Shown in pieces: positions 1 to 8,504 of a stretch of DNA of 64,000 nt. The notes below the pieces were generated by a model. It searched no databases, was not told where the DNA came from, and saw only the letters and a program-made list of their open reading frames with translations. The translations under genes and the position numbers were made by a program. Position 1 is the first letter of the stretch, and each line of letters starts with the position of its first letter. Source of the stretch: Taklimakanibacter lacteus (GTDB lineage: Bacteria; Pseudomonadota; Alphaproteobacteria; Rhizobiales; Aestuariivirgaceae); assembly GCA_003576695.1 (NCBI GenBank), contig QOZQ01000009.1:124001-188000 (forward strand), in the 5' to 3' direction.

Positions 1-505
1 CGTTTCTCCTGGTTAAATTAGAGCCCCAATAACGCAGGTAAGCCTCACATCAAACGGCACGAACAGAAGACCCATGAGGAATCAACATTTGTCAGGCCGT
101 CATCGCAACGTGTTGTCTACCTGTTTGTGTGATTCGGCAATATGCCGACCACATCTGGTATGTCATCAGAAATCAGCTAACAACCGGTAAACATTGGGAA
201 ATCGGGATTTCCGTCCGTATACTGACGGAATCACGCGGGACTCGCGAGATTCAGGCCGGAATCAAGTGTTTTTTAGTGTGCTCCGTATACGGAGCAGCGT
301 CCGGAATCGGTGGATTTTCGCTTCCCCGGCCATGCTTTTCCACTGTGGCGGCGAAGTCACGCCCCCAAAGATTTTTTTGCGGGAAAGGACGTTTTGAGCA
401 TGAATCTGCTCCGCCAGGGCTCTCTCAAGGGCGATTGGCGGATGCTCGAACGCATGGAAGCGCGTTTGCGGGAGGCGTAAAATCGAAAAACCGGGAGAGT
501 GAAGG
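1..505. other. Gene-poor leader stretch before the OGFr-domain gene
   Basis: I see no convincing gene in the first 505 bases. Base composition is more AT-rich than the coding DNA that follows. The stretch from about 190 to 300 is packed with palindromes, which are listed separately. A 26-codon reading frame at 400-480 ends 25 bases before the next gene. It has an AAAGGA about 11 bases upstream, but is too short to support as a gene without comparison. Confidence 0.5.
197..295. promoter_or_regulatory. Cluster of palindromes, possible operators
   Basis: Four inverted repeats sit within 100 bases. GGAAATC-GG-GATTTCC lies at 197-212. TTCCGTC (209-215) pairs with GACGGAA (224-230) around an 8-base loop. 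CTCGCGAG lies at 241-248. A perfect 16-mer, GCTCCGTATACGGAGC, lies at 280-295. The second and fourth share the core CCGTATAC. This looks like protein-binding sites rather than a terminator because no T-run follows. The regulator and the controlled gene are unknown; the next gene downstream starts at 506. Confidence 0.45.
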
Positions 506-985
506 ATGGAAGATATGGCCGCCAACTCCGCCGCCGCCATGTTTCTGACTGGTGAAGGACACGATCATCGCGGGCGCAGGCTCGCCGACGTGCTCGCTCT
601 CGATGATTCCGCTCTCGAACGAAGCCATGATTATATCCAATGGCTGTTTCCGTTGCCCGAGGCGAGCCGTTTCAATGCCAGCGCGCCGGTCTTGCGCTCC
701 GATGACATCGCCTTGATACGGGCGGACGGCAAAGCGGGAGCGAATCTCCAGCGCGCCCGCGATCGGATGCTGGCTTTCTACAGCGAGAACGACCATTGGC
801 TCGTGCCCTTCGACCATAATCACCTGCGCATCACCCGTATCATCCGCTGCCTGGCACTGTGCCGGGGCATCGAAGAGGCCGAAAGCTTCCATCGGCGCAT
901 CCTGGCGCTGGTCGAGGCGGCCGGCGGCCCGGTGAACCAGGACTCGCTACGCTACTGGCGTGAGGCGGCGCAGGGTGGCGGCTGA
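506..985 (+). CDS. Opioid growth factor receptor (OGFr) conserved-domain protein
   Basis: This 159-residue soluble protein matches the bacterial members of the OGFr N-terminal domain family. Visible family features are the FLTGEGHDHRGR stretch near residue 13, then a segment reading LERSHDYIQWLFPLPEASRF around residues 38-57, and a helix-rich remainder. The family name comes from a eukaryotic receptor; the bacterial function is not established and no receptor role is implied. The start ATG at 506 is preceded by GTGAAGG at a good distance. The gene stands alone and ends just before a strong bidirectional terminator shared with the convergent nrdJ. I am fairly sure of the family and have no view on function. 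Confidence 0.82.
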   Translation: MEDMAANSAAAMFLTGEGHDHRGRRLADVLALDDSALERSHDYIQWLFPLPEASRFNASAPVLRSDDIALIRADGKAGANLQRARDRMLAFYSENDHWLVPFDHNHLRITRIIRCLALCRGIEEAESFHRRILALVEAAGGPVNQDSLRYWREAAQGGG

Positions 986-991
986 AAATGC

Positions 992-1018
992 AAATGGCCG
1001 GGCTTGGCCCGGCCATTT
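992..1018. terminator. Bidirectional hairpin terminator
   Basis: The arms AAATGGCCGGGC and GCCCGGCCATTT form a perfect 12-bp stem with a TTG loop. The A/T ends give a U-tract when read in either direction. It lies between the ends of two convergent genes, the OGFr-domain gene and nrdJ, so it can serve both. Confidence 0.85.
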
Positions 1019-1043
1019 CTCATCGAACTGTCGTTGTTCGCTC

Positions 1044-4000
1044 TTATGAGCACCCGCTCGTCGAGCCGCAGGTGTCGCATTTGAGGCAGGTGCCGTTGCG
1101 CACCATCGTGTAGTTGCCGCATTCGTTGCAGCTGTCGCCCTCATAGCCCTTCATGCGCGCCTCGGTGCGCCGGTCGAGCTCCATCACCTGAGGCGCGGCA
1201 TGGACATGCACATGGTCTTCGTGATGCTCATGCACATGGACTTCCGCGGTGACGGCGAGTGCCGACGTGCCATAGCTCTCGGCGGCCCGCATCTGCAGCG
1301 CATGGGCCGGCGATGCCGTGGCGCCTGTCGGCATCATGACGACATTGCGCGTATTCAGGTTCTTGCGCACGAAGCCCGACGACAGCACCTTGGCGGCCGG
1401 CACCGGCACCGGAGCCGGCGGCGGGGCGCTGCCGTCCTCCACACCCTTGCCCAGCGCGTCGAAGCCGATATCGGAGGGCTCGACATGGGCGAGGTCGTGG
1501 CGGCCGAGATAGGAGACCGCCAGCTCGCGGAACACATAGTCGAGGATCGAGGTGGCGTTCTTGATCGACTGGTTGCCCTGCACGAGGCCCGCCGGCTCGA
1601 AGCGCGTGAAGGTGAAGGCCTCCACGAACTTGTCGAGCGGCACGCCATATTGCAGGCCGGTCGATACGGCGATGGCGAAATTGTTCATCATCGCCCGGAG
1701 CGCCGTGCCCTCCTTGTGCATGTCGATGAAGATCTCGCCGAGGCGCCCATCCTCATATTCGCCGGTATGGAGATAGACCTTGTGGCCGCCGACGATCGCC
1801 TTCTGGGTATAGCCCTTGCGGCGCTGCGGCATGACCTCGCGCTCGCGCTTGACCATCACCTCGACGATCTTCTCGATCACCTTCTCGACCTTCTGCACCT
1901 GCGGCTTGCCGGTCAGCGTCTCGGCCAGGTCGTCCTCGACCTCGTCATCCTCGATGAGCTGGGCCGAGAGCGGCTGGGAGAGCTTGGAACCGTCGCGATA
2001 GAGGGCGTTGGCCTTGAGCGCCAGCTTCCAGGACAGAAGATAGGCCGCGTTGCATTCCTCGACCGAGGCGTCGTTCGGCATGTTGATGGTCTTGGAGATG
2101 GCGCCCGAGATGAAGGGCTGGGCGGCCGCCATCATGCGGATATGGCTGTCGACCGAGAGATAGCGCTTGCCGAGCCGGCCGCACGGATTGGCGCAGTCGA
2201 AGACCGGCAGGTGCTCGTCCTTGAGGCCGGGCGCCCCTTCGAGCGTCATGGCGCCGCAGACATGGATATTGGCGCGCTCGATGTCGGCCCTGGAGAAGCC
2301 GAGAGACCCCAGGAGATCGAAGCCGAAGTCGTTCAGCTGCTCATCGCCGAGATTGAGCGTCGACTTGCAGAAGGCTTCGCCCAGCGTGAACTTGTTGAAT
2401 ACGAACTTGATGTCGAAGGCGGAAGCGAGGCCCGCCTCGACCTTGGCGATCTCGGCGTCGCCGAAGCCCTTGGCCTTGAGGGCCTGGTGGTCGATCGCCG
2501 GGCTGTCGGCGAGCGAGCCATGGCCCACCGCATAGGAGACGATGTTCTCGATCTCCTCGACGCTGTAGCCGAGGGTGCGCAGCGCCTCCGGCACCGCCTG
2601 GTTGATGATCTTGAAATAGCCGCCGCCGGCGAGCTTCTTGAACTTGACGAGCGCGAAATCGGGCTCGATGCCGGTGGTGTCGCAATCCATGACGAGGCCG
2701 ATCGTGCCGGTCGGCGCGATGACGGTCGACTGCGCATTGCGATAGCCATGCGCCTCGCCGAGATTGACGGCCTTGTCCCAGGCCTGGCGGGCATGGACGA
2801 TGAGGGCCTTGTCGGGGCAGCTCAGCTCATCGAGCGGCACCGGCGCGGTCTTCACGGACTCGTAGCCGACGGCTGCGCCATAGGCGGCGCGGCGATGGTT
2901 GCGCATGACGCGCAGCATGTGGTCGCGGTTCTTCTCATAGCCGGGGAAGGGGCCGAGCTCCTTGGCCATTTCGGCCGAGGTCGCATAGGAGATGCCGGTC
3001 ATGATGGCCGAGATGGCGCCGCAGATGGCGCGGCCCTCATGGCTGTCATAGGGAATGCCGGCGGTCATCAGCAGGCCGCCGATATTGGCGAAGCCGAGGC
3101 CGAGCGTGCGGAACTCGTAGGAGAGCCTGGCGATCTCCCTGGACGGGAACTGCGCCATCAGCACCGAGATTTCGAGCACGATGGTCCACAGGCGCACGCC
3201 ATGCTCGAAGGAGGAGATGTCGAACGAGGCATCGTCCTGGCGGAACTGCAGCAGGTTCAGGGAAGCGAGATTGCAGGCCGTGTCGTCGAGGAACATATAT
3301 TCCGAGCACGGGTTGGAGGCGCGGATCTCGCCCGAGGCCGGGCAGGTGTGCCAGTCATTGATCGTGGTGTGGAACTGGATGCCGGGATCGGCCGAGGCCC
3401 AGGCGGCATAGCCGACCTTGTCCCACAGGGTGCGCGCCGAGATCGTCCTGGTGGTCTTGCCGGTGAGGCGCGACGTCAGCTCCCAGTTGCGGTCGCTCTC
3501 GACCGCATTGAGGAAGTCGTCGGTGACGCGCACCGAATTGTTGGAATTCTGGCCGGAAACGGTGCGATAGGCCTCGCCGTCCCAGTCGGTATCATAGGTG
3601 TCGAAGGAGATATCCTTATAGCCCTGGCGCGCGAACTGGATCACCCGCTTGATGTAGTTGTCGGGCACCATGTTGCGGCGCGCATCCTTGACGGCGCGCT
3701 TGAGGGCGGGGTTCTTTTCGATCTCGAAGCAGTCGGTGCCGGAGCCTTCGCAATTGACGCAGGCCTTCATGATCTGGGTCAGCGCCTTGCGCACCACCTT
3801 GGAGCCGGTGACGAGGGCCGCGACCTTCTGCTCTTCCTTGACCTTCCAGTCGATATAGTCCTCGACATCGGGGTGATCGATGTCGACGACGACCATCTTG
3901 GCGGCGCGGCGCGTGGTGCCGCCCGATTTGATGGCGCCGGCGGCACGATCGCCGATCTTGAGGAAGCTCATCAGGCCGGAGGACTTGCCGCCGCCCGACA

Positions 4001-4733
4001 GCCGCTCATTCTCGCCGCGCAGCCTGGAGAAGTTGGACCCGGTGCCCGAGCCATATTTGAACAGGCGGGCCTCGCGCACCCACAGGTCCATGATGCCGCC
4101 TTCATTGACGAGGTCGTCCTCGATCGACTGGATGAAGCAGGCATGCGGCTGGGGATGCTCATAGGCCGACTTCGACTTGACGAGCTTGGCCGTTTCGAAA
4201 TCGACATAGTAGTGGCCTTGGCCGGGACCATCGATGCCATAGGCCCAATGCAGGCCGGTATTGAACCATTGCGGAGAATTGGGCGCGCATTTCTGGGTGG
4301 CGAGCATGTAGCAGAGCTCGTCATAGAAGGCGCGGGCGTCCTCTTCGGTGTCGAAATAACCGCCCTTCCAGCCCCAATAGGTCCAGGTGCCGGCCAGCCG
4401 GTTGAAGACTTCCTTGGAACTGATCTCGCCGCGGGTCCGCTCCTTGACGGGGAGGGCGCCCAAGGCGGCGTCATCAGGCGCCGAACGCCACAGCCAGGAG
4501 GGGACGGTCTCTTCCTCGACGCGCTTCAAGGCCACGGGCACGCCGGCCTTGCGGAAATATTTCTGCGCCAGGATGTCGGACGCGACCTGGCTCCAACTCG
4601 CCGGCACCTCGATGCCCTCGAGGCGGAACACGATGGAGCCATCGGGGTTTTTGATCTCGCTCACCGCCTTTCGGAAATCCAGCCCGTGATAGGCGTCCTG
4701 ACCAGATTTTGTGTAGCGGCGCTCGATCTTCAT
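1044..4733 (-). CDS. nrdJ: Vitamin B12-dependent (class II) ribonucleoside-diphosphate reductase
   Basis: This enzyme makes deoxyribonucleotides using adenosylcobalamin as the radical source, so it needs neither oxygen nor a small subunit. The protein is about 1229 residues, the long form usual in alphaproteobacteria. Counting from the first possible Met, the active-site cysteine is in PHACFIQS (about 203), the N-x-C-x-E motif is in NPCSE (about 480), and a second conserved cysteine is in FDCANPCG. The C-terminal tail is cysteine-rich ([15 protein letters not shown]), as expected for re-reduction. I prefer the ATG at 4733, which has GAGGGAAG just upstream, over the in-frame ATG at 4745. A stretch with seven histidines in 13 residues precedes the cysteine tail. 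Upstream DNA carries NrdR and DnaA sites. Confidence 0.96.
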   Translation of the reverse strand: MKIERRYTKSGQDAYHGLDFRKAVSEIKNPDGSIVFRLEGIEVPASWSQVASDILAQKYFRKAGVPVALKRVEEETVPSWLWRSAPDDAALGALPVKERTRGEISSKEVFNRLAGTWTYWGWKGGYFDTEEDARAFYDELCYMLATQKCAPNSPQWFNTGLHWAYGIDGPGQGHYYVDFETAKLVKSKSAYEHPQPHACFIQSIEDDLVNEGGIMDLWVREARLFKYGSGTGSNFSRLRGENERLSGGGKSSGLMSFLKIGDRAAGAIKSGGTTRRAAKMVVVDIDHPDVEDYIDWKVKEEQKVAALVTGSKVVRKALTQIMKACVNCEGSGTDCFEIEKNPALKRAVKDARRNMVPDNYIKRVIQFARQGYKDISFDTYDTDWDGEAYRTVSGQNSNNSVRVTDDFLNAVESDRNWELTSRLTGKTTRTISARTLWDKVGYAAWASADPGIQFHTTINDWHTCPASGEIRASNPCSEYMFLDDTACNLASLNLLQFRQDDASFDISSFEHGVRLWTIVLEISVLMAQFPSREIARLSYEFRTLGLGFANIGGLLMTAGIPYDSHEGRAICGAISAIMTGISYATSAEMAKELGPFPGYEKNRDHMLRVMRNHRRAAYGAAVGYESVKTAPVPLDELSCPDKALIVHARQAWDKAVNLGEAHGYRNAQSTVIAPTGTIGLVMDCDTTGIEPDFALVKFKKLAGGGYFKIINQAVPEALRTLGYSVEEIENIVSYAVGHGSLADSPAIDHQALKAKGFGDAEIAKVEAGLASAFDIKFVFNKFTLGEAFCKSTLNLGDEQLNDFGFDLLGSLGFSRADIERANIHVCGAMTLEGAPGLKDEHLPVFDCANPCGRLGKRYLSVDSHIRMMAAAQPFISGAISKTINMPNDASVEECNAAYLLSWKLALKANALYRDGSKLSQPLSAQLIEDDEVEDDLAETLTGKPQVQKVEKVIEKIVEVMVKREREVMPQRRKGYTQKAIVGGHKVYLHTGEYEDGRLGEIFIDMHKEGTALRAMMNNFAIAVSTGLQYGVPLDKFVEAFTFTRFEPAGLVQGNQSIKNATSILDYVFRELAVSYLGRHDLAHVEPSDIGFDALGKGVEDGSAPPPAPVPVPAAKVLSSGFVRKNLNTRNVVMMPTGATASPAHALQMRAAESYGTSALAVTAEVHVHEHHEDHVHVHAAPQVMELDRRTEARMKGYEGDSCNECGNYTMVRNGTCLKCDTCGSTSGCS

Positions 4734-4936
4734 AGCTTCCCTCATTCTTTTTCAGTGTTGGCCAAGAGTGGACGCGCGAGAATCCACCCACCGGCTTCTA
4801 TTCACCCGTGTTTGACGACGCAGAACTCCCCAACCGCGGAAAAACGCCCGCGGTTCAAGCAGCATTATTTTGGGTTTTTGGTTGTCTGAGAGCCGGCTTT
4901 TGCCCCGGTTCCCGCTACCCCTCAGCCTCAGGACTC

Positions 4937-4965
4937 AATCTATTACATCGTCATGGGAACGTCAA
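4937..4965 (-). promoter_or_regulatory. Sigma70-type promoter of nrdJ
   Basis: Read on the minus strand, TTGACG (4960-4965) and TAGATT (4937-4942) are separated by exactly 17 bases. Transcription would start near 4930 and leave a leader of about 200 bases before the nrdJ start. The -35 element overlaps the downstream NrdR box. A GANTC site (GACTC, 4932-4936) sits next to the -10 element; in alphaproteobacteria this is the CcrM methylation target. The leader contains a CCGCGG hairpin, but I could not make out a cobalamin riboswitch in it. Confidence 0.5.
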
Positions 4966-5006
4966 CAGGTAGTGTATTGCCAAATCCTTAACACAACATG
5001 TAGTGT
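4960..5006. promoter_or_regulatory. Tandem NrdR boxes
   Basis: Box 2 (4991-5006) reads ACACAACATGTAGTGT and fits the NrdR palindrome, with ACAC and GTGT ends. Box 1 (4960-4975) reads CGTCAACAGGTAGTGT and matches box 2 at 12 of 16 bases. The boxes start 31 bases apart, about three helical turns, which is the spacing known for NrdR operators. Box 1 covers the predicted -35 element, consistent with repression. Confidence 0.75.
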
Positions 5007-5024
5007 CCACAGCTTGACGACCCC

Positions 5025-5034
5025 TTGTGGATAA
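5025..5034 (-). promoter_or_regulatory. Consensus DnaA box upstream of nrdJ
   Basis: On the minus strand the sequence is TTATCCACAA, a perfect DnaA box, 18 bases beyond the upstream NrdR box. A weaker copy (GTGTCCACA, 7 of 9 consensus bases) lies at 5003-5011 on the plus strand. DnaA control of ribonucleotide reductase genes is known in other bacteria. The rest of the interval to 5232 holds no gene that I can support. Confidence 0.5.
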
Positions 5035-5232
5035 GTGAGAGTGCGCCACGATTCGGCGGGGCCTCGCAAGCAAACCTTGGGCTTGACCTCGAAAACGCGG
5101 GAAAAGGGCCGATTCTCGACCGCCATTACTTTACGGCGCTCGCCAGCGGCGAGGCGTCGGCTCGGATGGCGGCGGGGGCAGTGAGGCGAGCAGACGGCGG
5201 GGCGGCGAACCGGCGGTGGAATTGCGGTATAA

Positions 5233-6504
5233 TCAGGGCGATGTCAGTTTTCGCAAGAGGACATCGAGGGCGGCTGCCAGTTGCGGATCAGCACCCTTGG
5301 CATAGCGGATGTCGAAGGGCACCTCATGATCGGGCGCAACGCCCACCCCTTCCAGCCGCTCATCGTCGACCGCGACGTCGGAGACAGCGACCAGAAGCAG
5401 GCTTCCATTCGACTGGATATAGGCACGTCCGGCCAGGACCGCGCCGGTAGTCCGCGTTCCCACGACTTCGCCATAGCCATATTTCTTGAAGCCATAGGCC
5501 AGGATTTCCTTGGCGCTGCGTGACCCGCCATTGATGATGAGCACGACGGGCTTGCGCCAGCGCGCATTCTGCGTGCCGCTGCTCCGGCGATCCTTGAAAG
5601 TCACGGTGGGGGCGCGGGCATTGAAGATGTCGAGATAATAAGGCTGGCCACCGCCCCAGCCATCGCGCAGGTCCCAGATGAGGCCATCGGCATCCTTGAA
5701 CCGATCCTCGACGAGCTCTTCGAGGAGGTCCTGATATTCCCGCCTCGCATAGGACCAGACATGCACATAGGCGAGCTTGCGCCCGTCCTTCTCGATGACG
5801 CGCGCGCCGTTCTTCATCGCGGCGAGATAGGTGTCATTGGGATGGAGGAGCTGTGGAGTGACTTCGACGGTGATGGGCGGGCCCTGCGCCTCGCGCCTGA
5901 TCGTGAGGCGAACCGTCTTGCCCACCTTGCCGGCAAAGGACCTGACCGGCGCGAAGGCGGAGCCGTCGGCGGAAATGATCTCATCGCCCACCAGCAGCTT
6001 GGCCTGCGCCGCCGGAAAGCCGTCGTAAACGCCGCTGATGAAGTGCCGCCCGTCGATGACGCGGGTGGCCATGCCGATCCCGTCATAAGCGACCTCGCCT
6101 TTGGGAAAGCGTTGCGCGAGCTCGCGACTGAGGCCGCGGGAAAAGATATCGGCGAGATCGTAATAGGCGATCTCGTCCGGCGTGTAATAGCCGGTATGCG
6201 AGGCGCGAAGCTCCGCCAGCATCCGCTTGATGATGTCGGCGATATCGGCATTGGGCCAGTCCGCGAAGATGCGATATCGCCGGCCGACCAGGTCCCAGTC
6301 GAGCCCCTCCATTTTTGCGTCGTAGAAGTTGTCGCGCACGGTTTGCCACGCCTCGTTGAAGGCGTTCAGATTGGCCCTGGCGATTTCCTGATCCTTGGCC
6401 TGCGCGCCGCTTCTGGTTTCGGCGAACGCCGAGGGGACGGCCATCGGCGTGGCGAAAGCGCTGACGATGAGGGATGCAAGAAACAAGGATCGCAATTTGC
6501 GCAT
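5233..6504 (-). CDS. Exported S41-family peptidase-like protein with altered dyad
   Basis: This is a 423-residue protein with a cleavable signal peptide (hydrophobic core 7-27, ending SAFA-ET). A PDZ-like segment follows (about 140-215, containing YDGIGMATRV and GDEIISADG), then an S41 catalytic domain. The nucleophile motif reads NGGSRSAKE, so Ser330 aligns with the catalytic serine of C-terminal processing peptidases. The lysine normally 25 residues later in FGKG is missing: the segment reads TTGAV, giving Ala355. It may therefore be a tricorn/IRBP-like S41 enzyme using another general base, or a non-catalytic relative. A SHTGYY motif at 102-107 supports the family. Likely periplasmic; no operon partner is visible. 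Confidence 0.82.
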   Translation of the reverse strand: MRKLRSLFLASLIVSAFATPMAVPSAFAETRSGAQAKDQEIARANLNAFNEAWQTVRDNFYDAKMEGLDWDLVGRRYRIFADWPNADIADIIKRMLAELRASHTGYYTPDEIAYYDLADIFSRGLSRELAQRFPKGEVAYDGIGMATRVIDGRHFISGVYDGFPAAQAKLLVGDEIISADGSAFAPVRSFAGKVGKTVRLTIRREAQGPPITVEVTPQLLHPNDTYLAAMKNGARVIEKDGRKLAYVHVWSYARREYQDLLEELVEDRFKDADGLIWDLRDGWGGGQPYYLDIFNARAPTVTFKDRRSSGTQNARWRKPVVLIINGGSRSAKEILAYGFKKYGYGEVVGTRTTGAVLAGRAYIQSNGSLLLVAVSDVAVDDERLEGVGVAPDHEVPFDIRYAKGADPQLAAALDVLLRKLTSP

Positions 6505-6549
6505 GGCACAAGGCTAGCATCGCGCGTCCCGGCGCAAAGTCACGTTTGC

Positions 6550-6638
6550 GCGACCCTGGCGATGAGGATTTGCTCCAGCACGTTGATTTGGCGCGAACCC
6601 TTTGCGGCGAAGTGACTCCACTTCGCCGGGATGCGCGC
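6550..6638 (+). repeat. Dispersed 89-bp repeat, copy A
   Basis: This stretch matches 24708-24796 at roughly 88 percent, by hand alignment with nine mismatches and two single-base gaps. Its most conserved part is an inverted repeat with GGCGAAGTG and CACTTCGCC as arms. The stem is identical in both copies but the 4-base loop differs (ACTC here, AAGC in copy B). This copy lies between the start of the S41-like gene and the stop codon of the exporter gene, and abuts that stop codon. Confidence 0.75.
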
Positions 6639-8188
6639 TAGTGCAAGGGGGCGATGCCGGGAGAAGGCGAATCCGCCTTGCGCACGAAGAGCAGGGCGGC
6701 AAGCGCCACGATGACGATTGCCGCCAGGATCATCCAGGCGTCGTTGATCGACATGACCAGCGACTGCTTCTCGAGATCGGGCACGAGGTCGAGAAGGCGC
6801 ATGGAATCGAGCCCGCCCTCGATATCCTGAGGCGTCAGGCCGAAGAGATCGAGGGTCGCGGGGTCGCCGGCCTTGAGCTTGTCGGTCAGAATTTCGGCAT
6901 ATTGGGGCCCGCGCGAGAACATGACCGTGTCGATGAGCGATATGCCGATGGCGCCGCCGAGGTTGCGCATCATGTTGAACAGGCTGCTGCCGTCGCCGAT
7001 CTCATGCGAAGCAAGGCCGACCAGCGCGATATGGGTGGGCGCCAGCAGGCACAGCATCACCGAGGCGCCGCGGATGACCTGCGGCCAGAACATCTCATTG
7101 TAGTCGGTGTCGGCGCTCTGCCCCATGCTCAGAGCGAGGCCGATGGCGAAAACCGTGAAGCCGATGACGGTGAGAAACCGCGCATCGACATATTTTTCGA
7201 GCTGCACCGCGAGCGGCGCCATCAAAAGCTGTGCGGCGCCCGTCACCAGCATGATCTCGCCGATCCGCAACGGCCCGTGGCCGCGCACGAAGGAGAGGAA
7301 TACCGGCATGAGATAGACCATGCCGAAGAGGGCGGCGCCCAGCGCGAAGCTCAGGATGCAGCCTGCGGCGAAATTGCGCCGGCCGAGCAGCCTTATGTCG
7401 ACGACGGGAGCGCTGCCTAAGAGCGTGCGCCGGATGAAGAACCCGGCGAGGATCGCGGTCGCGGCGAGGAGGCCGAGCACGGTGCCCGACAGCCAGCCGT
7501 CATCGGGCGCCTGCTTGAGCGCGATCTCGAAAGCCGCCAGCGCCAAGGCGAGGCAGATCAGCGCCAGCCAGTCGAGATGGCGCAGGCGCCCCAGGTCGCG
7601 GGGTTCGCTTGCGAAGCTCAAGGCGGCGACGGCGATCGCGATGAGCCCCGGCAGCACATTGATGAGGAACAGCCAGTGCCAGGATGTCGTTTCGGTGATC
7701 CAGCCGCCGACAATCGGGCCAAGCGTGGGGGCGAGCACCGCCACCATGCCGGCGATCGTCGTGGCGAGCGGCTGGCTTTCGCGCGGGAACAGCAGGAAGA
7801 CCGCGGCGAAGACAAGGGGGATGAGGACGCCGCCGGCGAAACCCTGGACCACCCGAGCGGCGATCAGCGAAGCGAAATCGAAGCTGACGGCGCAGGCGAT
7901 CGAAGCCAGCGTGAACACGGCAAGGGCGATGATGAAGCTGCGTTTGATCCCCAGCGTGCGGATGAACAGGCCGGTGAGCGGAATGGCGATGATCTCGGCG
8001 ATGAGATAGGCGGTCTGGATCCAGCTCATCCGGTCGGCGCCGATGCCGAGCGCCTCCTGGATGACGGCGAGCGAGGTCACCACGACCTGGATGTCGAGGA
8101 TGGCCATGAACATGCCGAGGCACATGGCGGCGAAGCCTGCCCAGGTTGCGAGATTGGCCAGCGGCTTGTCGGCGGAGAATGGTGTCAT
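6638..8188 (-). CDS. DHA2-family (EmrB/QacA-type) MFS drug exporter
   Basis: This 516-residue inner-membrane protein has about 14 hydrophobic segments, the layout of the DHA2 branch of the major facilitator superfamily, which exports drugs by proton antiport. Family marks are MSWIQTAYLIAEIIAIPLTG (about 54-73), the MFS loop LIAARVVQGFAGG (about 108-120), and a motif C-like GPIVGGWI in the fifth segment. The C-terminal part has the usual long loop before the last segment. No membrane-fusion partner of the EmrA type lies beside it, so it may act alone or with a partner elsewhere. The ATG at 8188 has no obvious ribosome site. Substrate unknown. Confidence 0.9.
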   Translation of the reverse strand: MTPFSADKPLANLATWAGFAAMCLGMFMAILDIQVVVTSLAVIQEALGIGADRMSWIQTAYLIAEIIAIPLTGLFIRTLGIKRSFIIALAVFTLASIACAVSFDFASLIAARVVQGFAGGVLIPLVFAAVFLLFPRESQPLATTIAGMVAVLAPTLGPIVGGWITETTSWHWLFLINVLPGLIAIAVAALSFASEPRDLGRLRHLDWLALICLALALAAFEIALKQAPDDGWLSGTVLGLLAATAILAGFFIRRTLLGSAPVVDIRLLGRRNFAAGCILSFALGAALFGMVYLMPVFLSFVRGHGPLRIGEIMLVTGAAQLLMAPLAVQLEKYVDARFLTVIGFTVFAIGLALSMGQSADTDYNEMFWPQVIRGASVMLCLLAPTHIALVGLASHEIGDGSSLFNMMRNLGGAIGISLIDTVMFSRGPQYAEILTDKLKAGDPATLDLFGLTPQDIEGGLDSMRLLDLVPDLEKQSLVMSINDAWMILAAIVIVALAALLFVRKADSPSPGIAPLH

Positions 8189-8504
8189 TGCGAGGTCATG
8201 AAGTGGGCATGCATCAATAGCAGAGGGACGGGCGGCATTCGAGGAGGACAGGGAAGCACGATTCGCCCCAAATTCTCCTCATCGGGTTGCTCTTGGGCTT
8301 GTTGATGGTGACATCGCACTTGCGCCCGCCTTGCTTCCGGCCCCATGGGCACCCTATATCCATGGTCACATTCCTGGAGCCCTTCTTCAACTCAACGTCA
8401 TGAAAAGGATCGATTTTCATATGCTACAGCCGGATTTCCATGGAATGACTGCTCTCTCCCTTTCCCTTTTCCATTGACCCTCTGACGTAACGAACGCCGG
8501 CCGC
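8189..8504. other. Intergenic gap with a doubtful small reading frame
   Basis: This 316-base gap separates the exporter from the DedA-PAP2 gene. It holds one open frame on the minus strand (8214-8420, 68 codons, five cysteines) that I do not recognise and that lacks a ribosome site. I lean towards non-coding. It should contain the divergent promoters of its neighbours, but no clear -35/-10 pair stands out. Confidence 0.4.

Noticed and set aside
400-480. 26-codon leader-like frame before the OGFr-domain gene
   Set aside because: Too short and with no repeated regulatory codons; cannot be supported without comparison.
129-548. 139-codon plus-strand frame in the first 550 bases
   Set aside because: It spans the palindrome cluster and overlaps the start of the OGFr-domain gene in another frame, with odd composition and a run of prolines at the end.
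1200-4889. A 1229-codon open frame on the plus strand opposite nrdJ
   Set aside because: It is a GC-driven antisense shadow. The product is a featureless Arg/Glu/Gly/Leu-rich chain, while the minus strand encodes every NrdJ motif.
4740-4930. Cobalamin riboswitch in the nrdJ leader
   Set aside because: The leader is long and the enzyme uses B12, but I could not find a complete B12 box or the expected core helices; only a CCGCGG hairpin and loosely similar G-rich words are present.
8214-8420. 68-codon minus-strand frame with five cysteines
   Set aside because: No ribosome site, no recognisable family, and it lies in a gap where such frames arise by chance. Kept only as a doubtful note.
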